A stretch of 64,000 nt of DNA from Serratia sp. M24T3 (lineage in GTDB: Bacteria > Pseudomonadota > Gammaproteobacteria > Enterobacterales > Enterobacteriaceae), in assembly GCF_000257645.1 (NCBI RefSeq), contig NZ_AJHJ01000026.1:1-64000 (forward strand). The letters run 5' to 3'. Positions 10,392-18,212 of this stretch are shown one piece after another (within the stretch, counting starts at the first letter, position 1; the number at the start of each line of letters is the position of its first letter). Position numbers and translations under genes: made by a program. The notes under the pieces are model-generated. The model did not search any database, was not told where the DNA came from, and saw only the letters and a program-made list of their open reading frames with translations.

Positions 10392-11171
10392 TTAATCCTT
10401 CAAATGTATTTTCAAGCCTTCTTTATCTGTGGCAAATTCTTCTTTGAGAGTGAGTGCAGGGATATTGTAATCGCCGCCGTTTTGCTGGCGATAGGGGAGC
10501 GGCTGAGTTGTGAATAAATCATCAAGGCGTTGGCCGTACTCCTCACAAAGCTGGGCATAACGCAACTCATCGGTTCTACCGGTGCGGTAAAAAACTAACG
10601 GAGGCAGCACCGCAAATCCTGGATAATGCAAAACGCCGTGCTGAATCGGGAATAAAATATCGTCGAGAGAGCCATTAATGCCGCGCGGACTATAATGGGA
10701 TTCCCATCCACCGGTCGTCACTGCCAGCATCGCGCGTTTGCCTGCCATATTTCCTTCACCGTAGCGGTCTCCCCAGTGAGTATCTGAATGCTCACCCACG
10801 CCGTAGGCAAATCCGTAAGCATATACCCGCTCAAACCAGCCTTTCATAATTGCTGGCATCGAGAACCACCAAAGAGGAAACTGAAAAATTACTGCATCGG
10901 CCTGGCGCAATTTTTGCTGTTCGGTGGCGATATCCGCACTCTGAGTGCCATTCTCAAAGGCCTTTTTAGAATCCAGAGACGGGTTGAATGGCCGATCGCC
11001 GCTGTAGGCGCTGCTGTCGTCGGCATCAATCTGTGCTTTCCAGTTCATGGCATAAAGGTCTGAGACTTGAACTGTATGACCCTGACTTTCAAGCCGCTGT
11101 ACGGCAAAATCTTTAAGCGATCCGTTTAATGACTGGGGTTCTGGATGGGCATAAACAATAAGAATATTCAT
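10392..11171 (-). CDS. NAD(P)H:quinone oxidoreductase-like flavoprotein
   Basis: The 259-residue protein has the flavodoxin-like fold of the NQO1/MdaB superfamily. It begins MNILIVYAHPEPQSLNGSL, the N-terminal strand and flavin phosphate loop, followed by VIFQFPLWWFSMPAIMKGWFERV and LAVTTGG, which are hallmarks of this family. Members reduce quinones or related electrophiles by two electrons, limiting redox cycling. It is transcribed away from an adjacent LysR gene with a spacer of 85 bp, the usual layout for a regulator controlling its neighbour. The physiological substrate cannot be told from sequence. Confidence 0.88.
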   Translation of the reverse strand: MNILIVYAHPEPQSLNGSLKDFAVQRLESQGHTVQVSDLYAMNWKAQIDADDSSAYSGDRPFNPSLDSKKAFENGTQSADIATEQQKLRQADAVIFQFPLWWFSMPAIMKGWFERVYAYGFAYGVGEHSDTHWGDRYGEGNMAGKRAMLAVTTGGWESHYSPRGINGSLDDILFPIQHGVLHYPGFAVLPPLVFYRTGRTDELRYAQLCEEYGQRLDDLFTTQPLPYRQQNGGDYNIPALTLKEEFATDKEGLKIHLKD

Positions 11172-11256
11172 AGCTAACTCTCCGTTAAGTGATAGGCGCA
11201 GAGTAGGGGGGACTAAGGTATAGTAGAAATGAATTTAAAATATAGTAGGTATAGTT

Positions 11257-12150
11257 ATGAGCAATTTCGCCAATATGGACCTCAACCTTTTACTGACGCT
11301 CGATGCACTGCTCACCGAGCATAACGTGACGCGCGCGGCGCAGCGTTTGCATCTGTCACAGCCGTCGGTCAGTGTTCAGTTGGCAAAACTGCGGGATATT
11401 TTTAACGATCCTTTGCTGCTTCCGGGACCGAGGGGCATGCTGCCTACCGCCAGAGCCGATGAGCTGCGTCAGCCGTTGCGTGACGCCATTGAGCTGCTAA
11501 GGCTGGCGGTTTCCCCTGTTAGCCATTTCGACCCGACTAAAAGTGATAAAATCTGGCGCGTTTCGGCGTCTGATTACGGCGAATCTGCAGTACTGCTCCC
11601 GGCTTTAAAAGGTTTTCGCATCGCCGCCCCTTTTGCTCGTTTAGCGATATTTGAAACTCAGCCTGCGAAGGTCGGCAGAAAGCTGGAGCTGGGGGAGATT
11701 GATTTGCTGTTTCATACAGGGGATGGCATACCTGGCGGGCTGCGTCGTCGAAAACTGTTCGATGAAACCTACCGCTTAGTGAGCCGCGTTGGGCATCCGA
11801 CGTTGAAAAAGAATCCTGGTCTGGATGAATTTAATCAGCTTGAGCACGTAATGGTTTCACCCGACGGCGGTGGATTTTACGGCATCACCGATAAGGTACT
11901 GAGTGAGTGCGGACTTAAGCGTAAGGTGGTGCTTTCAGTACCACATTTCCTGTTTGTTCTCTCGGCGCTGGCCACTACTGATCTGGTCGCGATGTTGCCT
12001 GCACGGCTAATTGGTAACAATCCGGCATTACAGATTTTTGAACCGCCGCTTGAAGTTCCGGGCTTTGAAATGGCGATGTTATGGCATGAGCGCTCACATC
12101 GCGATCCGGCTCATCAATGGCTAAGAGATTTCTTTGTCTCGGCATTGTGA
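11257..12150 (+). CDS. LysR-family transcriptional regulator
   Basis: The 297-residue product has an N-terminal winged helix-turn-helix (LLTLDALLTEHNVTRAAQRLHLSQPSVSVQLAKLRDIF) and a C-terminal periplasmic-binding-like effector domain, the standard LysR layout. It is of the NodD/SyrM-like subtype in overall look. The short divergent spacer contains repeated TATAGTAG motifs, plausible binding sites. It most likely controls the flavoprotein gene at 10392-11171, perhaps in response to a quinone or aromatic compound. The effector is not known. Confidence 0.9.
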   Translation: MSNFANMDLNLLLTLDALLTEHNVTRAAQRLHLSQPSVSVQLAKLRDIFNDPLLLPGPRGMLPTARADELRQPLRDAIELLRLAVSPVSHFDPTKSDKIWRVSASDYGESAVLLPALKGFRIAAPFARLAIFETQPAKVGRKLELGEIDLLFHTGDGIPGGLRRRKLFDETYRLVSRVGHPTLKKNPGLDEFNQLEHVMVSPDGGGFYGITDKVLSECGLKRKVVLSVPHFLFVLSALATTDLVAMLPARLIGNNPALQIFEPPLEVPGFEMAMLWHERSHRDPAHQWLRDFFVSAL

Positions 12151-12488
12151 TAAATGGTGAAAATAGGCGATCAGCATCATTAATTCACAGTAAAGCACAG
12201 CATTCACAGGATCGTGTTAATTCACGGCAGATAAATATAGTGCATAAATGCACACTGATTCAACGCGATAGTCCTCTTGATTACCCTAATTAAACCCATT
12301 GGAACTGTGATAATCATCGTTTCAATGTGAATCTCTATCCTTAATAATAGTGATACTTCATTAATCAAAGCTTGAAGCTGCCCAACTCTAAGAATTAAAA
12401 AAAGACCAGCGATAACCGAGTGCCGGAGATTTATCCGTGCCAATAAATCGCTATGTCAAAATAAAAGCTATTTACAGGGGAAAACATC
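12151..12488. other. Intergenic region without recognisable gene
   Basis: These 338 bases hold only a weak open frame on the minus strand (12222-12443) with no recognisable family, signal or ribosome-binding site. The promoter of the AEC permease gene presumably lies in the right part, but no convincing boxes were identified. Confidence 0.5.
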
Positions 12489-13403
12489 ATGTTTATGGAT
12501 ATATTCCAACGCGTGGCCTTTCTTATCGCCGTTTCTTTACTCGGCTGGTATGTCGGCAAGAAATTTAAAATCAGCAGCAAGGATATTTCTTCACTATTAA
12601 TTTACATTTTCTCGCCCATCGTTAGTTTTGTCTTGATTCTGGATTCGCCTGCAAACGTGGGCTATGTGCTTTATTCTGTTCTATTTTATGTTGTCTCATG
12701 CATTGCGGCCGTGCTGGCATTATTTGTTGGACAGCTAATTTGGAAGGATAACCGAGCCAATCTTTTTGCAGCCGCAGGCGGCCAGGGAAACGTCGGTTAT
12801 TTTGTTTTACCGCTGGCAATTGGCCTGCTTCAGGGAAAAGAGGGCGGTGCAGCAGCGATTGGTATTATTGTGTTCTGTAAAGTTGCATCGACAATTTATG
12901 AATTTACCATGGCATTTTATTTAACTGCACGTAGTCATTATTCAGCTAAAAAAAGCTTGCTGATGGTGATAAAAATGCCGACTCTGCATGCGACTATTTT
13001 GGCATTAATCGTAAAATATTTTGGCTTTCACTTACCAGGATTCTTATCATCTGGCTTGAGCGGCTTTACTGGCGGCTACAGCATATTAGGTATGATGGTC
13101 ATAGGACTTTCATTGGCAAGGTATGAGAAATTAATTCCCGACTGGAAATTCACCGCCTATTCCATTATCTGGAAACAAGGTCTTTATACCGTCGTCATCA
13201 TCTTTATCTTCACCTATTTCTTTAATCTCACCTATGCCGAGAAAATTGTATTGGTAATGCTGGCCTGCAACCCACTGGCGGGGAATATCGCTGCCGTTGC
13301 TGCGGCATTGGACGTTCATCCTGAGAAGGCCTCTTTTGCCATCATGGTGAGTACCATTTTGGCACTGATCACCGTACCGCTGACACTATCCTTTGTATTT
13401 TAA
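12489..13403 (+). CDS. AEC-family (auxin efflux carrier type) permease
   Basis: The 304-residue protein is almost entirely hydrophobic, with about ten transmembrane segments arranged as two inverted sets. It has the family-typical GGQGNVGYFVLPL segment near residue 97 and the matching C-terminal MLACNPLAGNIAAVAAALD. AEC carriers move organic anions such as malate or malonate, or other small acids, across the inner membrane. A GGGG ribosome-binding site lies just before the ATG at 12489; a second ATG at 12495 is also possible. It is followed after 289 bp by a ModA-like gene, DeoR regulator and aldolase gene in the same direction, so it may import a related sugar-acid substrate, but this is inference. 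Confidence 0.88.
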   Translation: MFMDIFQRVAFLIAVSLLGWYVGKKFKISSKDISSLLIYIFSPIVSFVLILDSPANVGYVLYSVLFYVVSCIAAVLALFVGQLIWKDNRANLFAAAGGQGNVGYFVLPLAIGLLQGKEGGAAAIGIIVFCKVASTIYEFTMAFYLTARSHYSAKKSLLMVIKMPTLHATILALIVKYFGFHLPGFLSSGLSGFTGGYSILGMMVIGLSLARYEKLIPDWKFTAYSIIWKQGLYTVVIIFIFTYFFNLTYAEKIVLVMLACNPLAGNIAAVAAALDVHPEKASFAIMVSTILALITVPLTLSFVF

Positions 13404-13620
13404 AGGCTGTGAAGTTAAGTTAATTGTGAAACGAATTTATGAGTTATCAGTAAACTCACAGTCCTGTGTGAATAAAAGTTAAAATGCCTGAATGTTTTTA
13501 TATTAATAAATTCATTGATTTAAGTTAATTTTTACTTTTTTTGATGACTGTGAAAAATGTGGTATCAGGCATATTTTTGTGAATTATCGTTAAATATAAT
13601 GTTAAACACACACTCATCTG

Positions 13621-13672
13621 ACAGGTTAAACCCACCTATGAACTCATAGGCAGACTTTACCGGGTGACCTGT
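13621..13672 (+). promoter_or_regulatory. Candidate structured RNA leader
   Basis: The 52 bases just before the 13693 gene can form a nested structure. The outer stem is ACAGGT (13621-13626) with ACCTGT (13667-13672), continued by ACCC (13630-13633) with GGGT (13662-13665) across a small bulge. Inside is a 6-bp hairpin CCTATG/CATAGG (13635-13640 / 13645-13650) with loop AACT. The start codon follows 20 bases later with only a weak ribosome-binding site. I do not recognise it as a known riboswitch class; it could also be a DNA operator for the nearby DeoR protein. Confidence 0.4.
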
Positions 13673-13692
13673 AAATCACGAGATAAACAATA

Positions 13693-14391
13693 ATGAGTCA
13701 GTCAACGACAGTTCAGGTTATCAGTGCATTAGTGGTTCGTTCCCCTTTTGATGCGGGCATTCTTCCTGCCTGGGAAGAGCAGGGTAACGGCGTAGAAGTT
13801 AAATGGAATCCTACCACAGTGATTATGGATAACATTCGCAGCGGTTATCGTACCGATGTCGCGATTGTCACCGTGGCAGCAATGGATGAGCTGATCGAAG
13901 CCGGTATTGTCGACGGCAGTACCCGGATCGAGCTGGTGGAATCACGCATTGGTCTGGCGGTCAAAGCGGGTGAACCACACCCGAATATCGCGGATACGGA
14001 TGCGCTTGTTGAAACTCTGCGCAATGCGCGTTCTGTCGCTTACTCGCTTGGCGGTGCCAGCGGGATTTATTTTAAGACACTGATCGAGAAACTGGGTATT
14101 GCCGAGGAAGTTAATAGCAAGGCGAGTACGATTCCCGAAGGTTTTACTGCAGAAAAATTGACCACTGGCGAAGCAAGTCTGGCGGTGCAGCAGATAAGCG
14201 AACTGCTGGTAGTTCCTGGTATTGAAGTGATCGGTCCCCTGCCTGAAGCCGTACAAAAGGCGACCTCTTTCTCGGCGGCGGTGTTTAAAGACGCGAAAAA
14301 TCCTCAGCTGAGTCAGGCCTTCCTGAGTCATTTGCAATCATCGGCTTCTGCCAGTGCTTACCAGGCTCAGGGGCTGGATCCACGTTTTTAA
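13693..14391 (+). CDS. ModA-like substrate-binding-fold protein lacking a signal peptide
   Basis: The 232-residue product resembles the class II periplasmic binding fold of molybdate-type binding proteins. It has the N-terminal ISALVVRSPFDAGILPAWEEQ, the hinge region RSVAYSLGGASGIYFKTLIEKLGI and VQQISELLVVPGIEVIGPLPE. Unlike transport binding proteins it starts MSQSTTVQVI with no signal peptide, so it should stay in the cytoplasm. It is followed by a DeoR-type regulator and an OtnC-like aldolase. It may be a cytosolic sensor or enzyme of the same pathway rather than a transporter part. The exact role is unknown. Confidence 0.75.
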   Translation: MSQSTTVQVISALVVRSPFDAGILPAWEEQGNGVEVKWNPTTVIMDNIRSGYRTDVAIVTVAAMDELIEAGIVDGSTRIELVESRIGLAVKAGEPHPNIADTDALVETLRNARSVAYSLGGASGIYFKTLIEKLGIAEEVNSKASTIPEGFTAEKLTTGEASLAVQQISELLVVPGIEVIGPLPEAVQKATSFSAAVFKDAKNPQLSQAFLSHLQSSASASAYQAQGLDPRF

Positions 14392-14451
14392 TCGCCACAC
14401 TTCAGGCCTGAAATTTACCAGCATTTTGAAAGGACATCATCGAGAGTGAAC

Positions 14452-15219
14452 ATGCTTCCTGTTGAACGACGAGACTATATTTTTCGCTATGTGCACGAAA
14501 ACCAGGTGGCAGCAATCAATGTGCTTGCCAGCCTGATGAGTGTTTCGCACATGACTATTCGTCGTGACGTAGAAGAGCTGGAAAGAGAAGGGAAAATCAC
14601 TCGGGTGAGCGGCGGCGTCAGGCTGAATGAAGCGCTACGCCAGGAGCTGGCATACATTGACAAGGCACAGCTTCATCATCGGCAGAAAATATTGCTGGGC
14701 AAATACGCCGCGAGCTGTGTTGAAGACGGGCTGGTGGTTTACCTCGATGCAGGAACCACGACTTTTGAAATTGCCCGCTGTCTGGCCGAGCGCTTTCATC
14801 TCACAGTGATCACCAACGATTTTTCAATCTCTCAATATTTGATGGACAAGCCTCAGGTCAATCTCTTTCACATCGGTGGCGAGGTGGATAAGCGCAATTA
14901 CTCGACAGTGGGGATTTGCGCGGCCTCATTTCTAAAGTCGCTAAACATTGATATTGCGTTTATCAGCAGTTCATCCTGGGATTTGAAATACGGGGTGTCG
15001 ACGCCTTATGAAGGCAAGGCTATCGTCAAACAGGCGGTGCTCAGCGTTTCGCGCCGGAATATTCTGGTCAGCGATAGCAGTAAATACGGCAAGTATGGCA
15101 AATATAAAATCTTCCCGCTCGACGAGATAAAAGAAGTGATTACTGATTCACTATTACCGCTGCAAGAGCAAATCAGCATCAGGAACGAGGGGATACAGCT
15201 CCACGTTGTTCCGGTGTAA
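14452..15219 (+). CDS. DeoR/GlpR-family transcriptional regulator
   Basis: The 255-residue protein has the DeoR-type helix-turn-helix (VAAINVLASLMSVSHMTIRRDVEELEREGKITRVSGG) and the C-terminal sugar-phosphate sensor domain with YLDAGTTTFEIARCL and the TNDFSI segment. DeoR regulators usually repress sugar or sugar-acid catabolic genes and release DNA on binding a phosphorylated intermediate. ATG at 14452 is preceded at good spacing by GAGAG; a GTG at 14446 is an alternative. The following gene is an OtnC-like decarboxylase/aldolase, recalling the ygb/otn locus where a DeoR protein controls four-carbon acid sugar use. It probably regulates this local group. Confidence 0.9.
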   Translation: MLPVERRDYIFRYVHENQVAAINVLASLMSVSHMTIRRDVEELEREGKITRVSGGVRLNEALRQELAYIDKAQLHHRQKILLGKYAASCVEDGLVVYLDAGTTTFEIARCLAERFHLTVITNDFSISQYLMDKPQVNLFHIGGEVDKRNYSTVGICAASFLKSLNIDIAFISSSSWDLKYGVSTPYEGKAIVKQAVLSVSRRNILVSDSSKYGKYGKYKIFPLDEIKEVITDSLLPLQEQISIRNEGIQLHVVPV

Positions 15220-15238
15220 TTTTAAAAAGGAAAAGATC

Positions 15239-15877
15239 ATGTCCCTTGAAAGCAAAATCCGTGAAGAAATTTGTCAGACAGGTGTAAGCCTGTACCAGCG
15301 GGGATACGTGGTGGGTAGCGCGGGAAATATCAGTGCTCGTCTCGATGATGGTTGGCTGATTACCCCGACGGATGCCTGCCTCGGGCGGCTGGACCCGGCC
15401 GCCATTGCCAAGGTTGGCCGCAGCGGTGAATGGCTGTCTGGTGATAAGCCTTCAAAAACTTTGCTGCTGCATCGCCAGGTTTACGACAACAACTCTCAAG
15501 TTGGCGCAGTATTGCACACCCATTCTACCGCGCTGGTGGCGTTAACGCTGGCAGGAGTATGGAGCAAAGAGAGCATTCTGCCGCCGATCACCCCCTATCA
15601 AGTCATGAAGGTGGGCAAGATTCCGCTGATTGATTACTGCCGTCCGGGGGCTCCGGAAGTCGCTGAGCAAGTTGCTGCGCTGGCGAATCAGGTGCGAGGT
15701 GTCATGCTGGAAAGGCTAGGGCCGGTTGTTTGGGAAAGCAGTGTTTCCAAAGCCTGTTTTGCCCTTGAGGAGCTAGAGGAAACAGCGCGCCTGTGGGCGA
15801 TGCAGTTGAGTAAGCCATTGCCACTGTCACAACACAGCCTTGACGAATTGGCTCAGGTTTTTGGGGCGCAGTGGTGA
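15239..15877 (+). CDS. Class II aldolase family protein, OtnC-like (3-oxo-tetronate 4-phosphate decarboxylase type)
   Basis: The 212-residue product belongs to the class II aldolase/adducin family. It has GSAGNISARLDDGWLITPTD near the start and the zinc-binding HTHS motif in AVLHTHSTALVALTLAG, followed by PLIDYCRPGAPEVAE. Overall it resembles YgbL/OtnC, which decarboxylates 3-oxo-tetronate 4-phosphate to a triose phosphate. The start at 15239 (MSLESKIREEI) has an AAGGAAAAG ribosome-binding site and lies 19 bp after the DeoR gene. The partner kinase (OtnK), dehydrogenase and isomerase normally linked to OtnC are absent nearby, so the exact substrate is uncertain. Confidence 0.85.
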   Translation: MSLESKIREEICQTGVSLYQRGYVVGSAGNISARLDDGWLITPTDACLGRLDPAAIAKVGRSGEWLSGDKPSKTLLLHRQVYDNNSQVGAVLHTHSTALVALTLAGVWSKESILPPITPYQVMKVGKIPLIDYCRPGAPEVAEQVAALANQVRGVMLERLGPVVWESSVSKACFALEELEETARLWAMQLSKPLPLSQHSLDELAQVFGAQW

Positions 15878-15959
15878 TAAAAAATCAAGCTGATTAAGGC
15901 AAAATCATGAAAAAATCAGCTTTATTAACGAGGGGAAAGCACCTAATTATCAGTCTGAG

Positions 15960-16406
15960 TTATTTTTTACGCAGGACTTTATAGTGAAACAGATAGTATT
16001 CACCGGTTGAGCTCTCACCGCTGGAGATAATTTCCCAACCGCGATGAAGATAAAAAGCCACCGCTGATTTATTTTGGGTCAGGCATTTTAATGCGCCAGT
16101 GCGGGTAAAATTCTTTTCAACTACGCCAATCAGATAACTACCCACCCCTTGGCCCTGAGCTTCAGGGTCAATAAACAGGTTGTGCAGGAAATTCTCATAC
16201 AGTTCTATCGAAGCAAATCCGACCACCTTCTCGTTTTGCTCGGCAACAATGATTTTTTCGCCAATCACCGCACGATCAAAATCCTCAAGCCTCCATTCGC
16301 TGCTGTCCAACCAGGTCCAGGCCGCTTTGCGAGAGGCGAGATATAGGGTGCGCAAAAAAGGACGATCGGCTTCTTGATAGGGGCGGACCCTGATAGACAA
16401 AGGCAA
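15960..16406 (-). CDS. GNAT-family N-acetyltransferase
   Basis: The 148-residue protein has the acetyl-CoA binding core of the GNAT fold: LHNLFIDPEAQGQGVGSYLI with the Q/RxxGxG/A signature, preceded by IIVAEQNEKVVGFASI and followed by NKSAVAFYLHRGWE. It transfers an acetyl group from acetyl-CoA to an amine on an unknown acceptor. It converges with the aldolase gene; a short stem (AAGCTGAT/ATCAGCTT, 15887-15922) between them may serve as a terminator. The substrate cannot be predicted. Confidence 0.88.
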   Translation of the reverse strand: MPLSIRVRPYQEADRPFLRTLYLASRKAAWTWLDSSEWRLEDFDRAVIGEKIIVAEQNEKVVGFASIELYENFLHNLFIDPEAQGQGVGSYLIGVVEKNFTRTGALKCLTQNKSAVAFYLHRGWEIISSGESSTGEYYLFHYKVLRKK

Positions 16407-16458
16407 CTCCTTGCAAATTGAAATCCCGGCGAATCGGTCGCCGGGATTTAACTACTAT

Positions 16459-17742
16459 TTAAAAATCATATTCTAAAGCTAAGTTGCTTTGCCAGAAGTT
16501 TCCAGCGGAATTTGAGGTAGTTTGCACACCGGCGTATTCGGTTATGCTTAGGCCTTTAAGCGTGCCGCCAAAGCTATAAGTACCATAAGCCAGATATTCT
16601 GACTGGTTAGTGCTGCTCGCACCGCTGCCTGGCGTCAGGTCCATAAAGGTATAGCGTGCGCCGACAGAAATATTTGAGGTGGCCGCCCAGTCTACTTCAG
16701 TGCCGTAAGCATTGCCGCTGCCCAGGTCCTGAGTACTGGTGAAGTAAGGTTGAGCGAAATACGTTCCAGATGAGACATTGTGCGAGTAAGGCGTGACCAG
16801 GGCTCCATCACCGTAGGCATTATTGCTGGCGGCAATGTGATCCCAACCCAGGGACCAAACCACCGACGGGGTGAAGTTTATTGTAAATTGCGCGCCGTAA
16901 GTGGTGCTGTTGACCTCGCCTGCAACGGCATTGCCCGAGCTAAGACCACGAATCGCCTGCATACCAATTTTAGGCTGATATGGATTATCGGTCCACGACA
17001 GGAAGCTGTCCCCATAATACATTTTGGTATAGTTATTATAGTCTTGATACCACAGCTGGCCGGTCAGCTTTTTGTTGTCAAAGGTGACCGCGCGGCCTCC
17101 GCCGATAGCCCACATACCGTTAGTTTTCATGCCTTCATTCGTGCCGTCAGCATTGGTATATTCGGTGTCTCTGTGGAAACCCTGATCACCCCATGACTTG
17201 TAGCGGGTGACTTTAGTGGCGTGCAGGAAGTTGTCACTGTCACCGTAATTGGCGTCAACGGCACGATACAGCATCGGGGTGATACGCCAGTCGTAATCAC
17301 CGAGGAACGGGATATTCAGCCGCTGGTCACCGGCAGTAATACTGAAGTCTTTATAATGATATTTAATGTAGGCTTCGCCAACGCCGGTTTCATTTGGGCC
17401 AAGTTCTGCAACCAGGTGATCTTCATTGTGGTCGATACCACGCTGCAAGATGCCGCCAAGTGCAAAGCTCAGGCCGTAATACTCGGCACTGGTGTATTTT
17501 AGTGTGCCGCCATAGCTAAAGGTATCTTGGCTGTAACCTTTTTCGAAATAGGCGTTATTCGTTGAGTAGTCAAGCGCACGCAGGCTGCCGTGTATCGTTC
17601 CGCAGGTAAACATTTGCGTCAGTGAGTCAGCAACACCCGCGCTACAGTCAGACGTAGCCGCCATCGCATGCCCCATAAACATGGCTTGCGTCACCAATAG
17701 CGCGCCTAGCTTCAAAGAGAAGCATAATTTTTGTCGTTTCAT
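16459..17742 (-). CDS. OprD-like outer-membrane porin, copy 1 of a tandem pair
   Basis: The 427-residue protein begins with a signal peptide (MKRQKLCFSLKLGALLVTQA..., cleaved after AMA) and ends in phenylalanine (LALEYDF), the usual C-terminal signature of outer-membrane barrels. GEAYIKYHYKDFSITAGDQRL and the alternating aromatic strands fit the OprD-type substrate-specific porins. It is very similar along its whole length to the gene at 18213-19505, differing by scattered substitutions. Its upstream region is also a copy of the other porin's promoter, including an identical PurR-like operator. It probably provides uptake of the compound degraded by the adjacent catabolic cluster. Confidence 0.88.
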   Translation of the reverse strand: MKRQKLCFSLKLGALLVTQAMFMGHAMAATSDCSAGVADSLTQMFTCGTIHGSLRALDYSTNNAYFEKGYSQDTFSYGGTLKYTSAEYYGLSFALGGILQRGIDHNEDHLVAELGPNETGVGEAYIKYHYKDFSITAGDQRLNIPFLGDYDWRITPMLYRAVDANYGDSDNFLHATKVTRYKSWGDQGFHRDTEYTNADGTNEGMKTNGMWAIGGGRAVTFDNKKLTGQLWYQDYNNYTKMYYGDSFLSWTDNPYQPKIGMQAIRGLSSGNAVAGEVNSTTYGAQFTINFTPSVVWSLGWDHIAASNNAYGDGALVTPYSHNVSSGTYFAQPYFTSTQDLGSGNAYGTEVDWAATSNISVGARYTFMDLTPGSGASSTNQSEYLAYGTYSFGGTLKGLSITEYAGVQTTSNSAGNFWQSNLALEYDF

Positions 17743-17815
17743 TCTTTTATCCTGTCGAAAGTAATGTCATTTGCGGGCTATAAAACGGCCTATTTGCTTT
17801 TGTCTCTCAAATTTT

Positions 17816-17831
17816 ACGCAAACGGTTGCCA
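17816..17831 (-). promoter_or_regulatory. PurR/LacI-type operator upstream of porin copy 1
   Basis: ACGCAAACGGTTGCCA (reverse complement TGGCAACCGTTTGCGT) matches the purine-repressor consensus at nearly every conserved position. It lies about 75 bp upstream of the porin start. The same 16 bases are found at 19581-19596. PurR is the simplest candidate; another LacI-family protein could bind. Confidence 0.65.
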
Positions 17832-17868
17832 GCTCATTGAGCAAAGGGCGGGGGCATAATAGATATTT

Positions 17869-17904
17869 TTATAGTTTGGTCAATAAGAACGGATCGTTAT
17901 CATT
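17869..17904 (-). pseudogene. Duplication scar: 3' end of the FAD-linked oxidase gene
   Basis: Read on the minus strand, these bases encode NDNDPFLLTKL followed by a stop, closely matching the true C-terminus of the oxidase at 19634-21040 (IDNDPLLLTER, stop). It sits upstream of porin copy 1 at the same distance as the intact gene end sits upstream of porin copy 2. It therefore marks the left edge of a tandem duplication that copied the porin, its promoter and the tail of the preceding gene. Similarity fades soon after 17904. Confidence 0.8.
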
Positions 17905-18212
17905 TTAAACCGAATACATATTTAGGGTCTAAAAGCACGCTGGGTGTATGTAACTATTTGTTATTTATTTAAATTATTTAGGTGATCCAATTTAGGGATA
18001 AACGTTTATTTATTTGTCGTGCTTGATTTTAGAACATCATTAATTGTTTGTTTTTACCACGATGTTGCGAAATATCGGTATTATTTGTCTCATTATTTAT
18101 TTGATTAAATAATGTGCTTTTACAAGTTACGTACCGTTATATTATCGTGGCTGCCGTACAGTAATTAATAAAATAAATCCCGGCGAATTGAACGCCGGGA
18201 TTGTAGACCCGG
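17905..18212. other. AT-rich spacer between the duplicated porins
   Basis: No gene is visible in these 308 bases. The segment lies between the oxidase-tail scar and the 3' end of porin copy 2. It is strongly AT-rich and may contain decayed duplicated sequence. A terminator for porin copy 2 may lie in the last 30 bases (CCCGGCG/CGCCGGG, about 18179-18201). Confidence 0.5.

Noticed and set aside
12222-12443. Minus-strand 73-codon frame before the AEC permease
   Set aside because: No ribosome-binding site, no family and an AT-rich, non-coding look.
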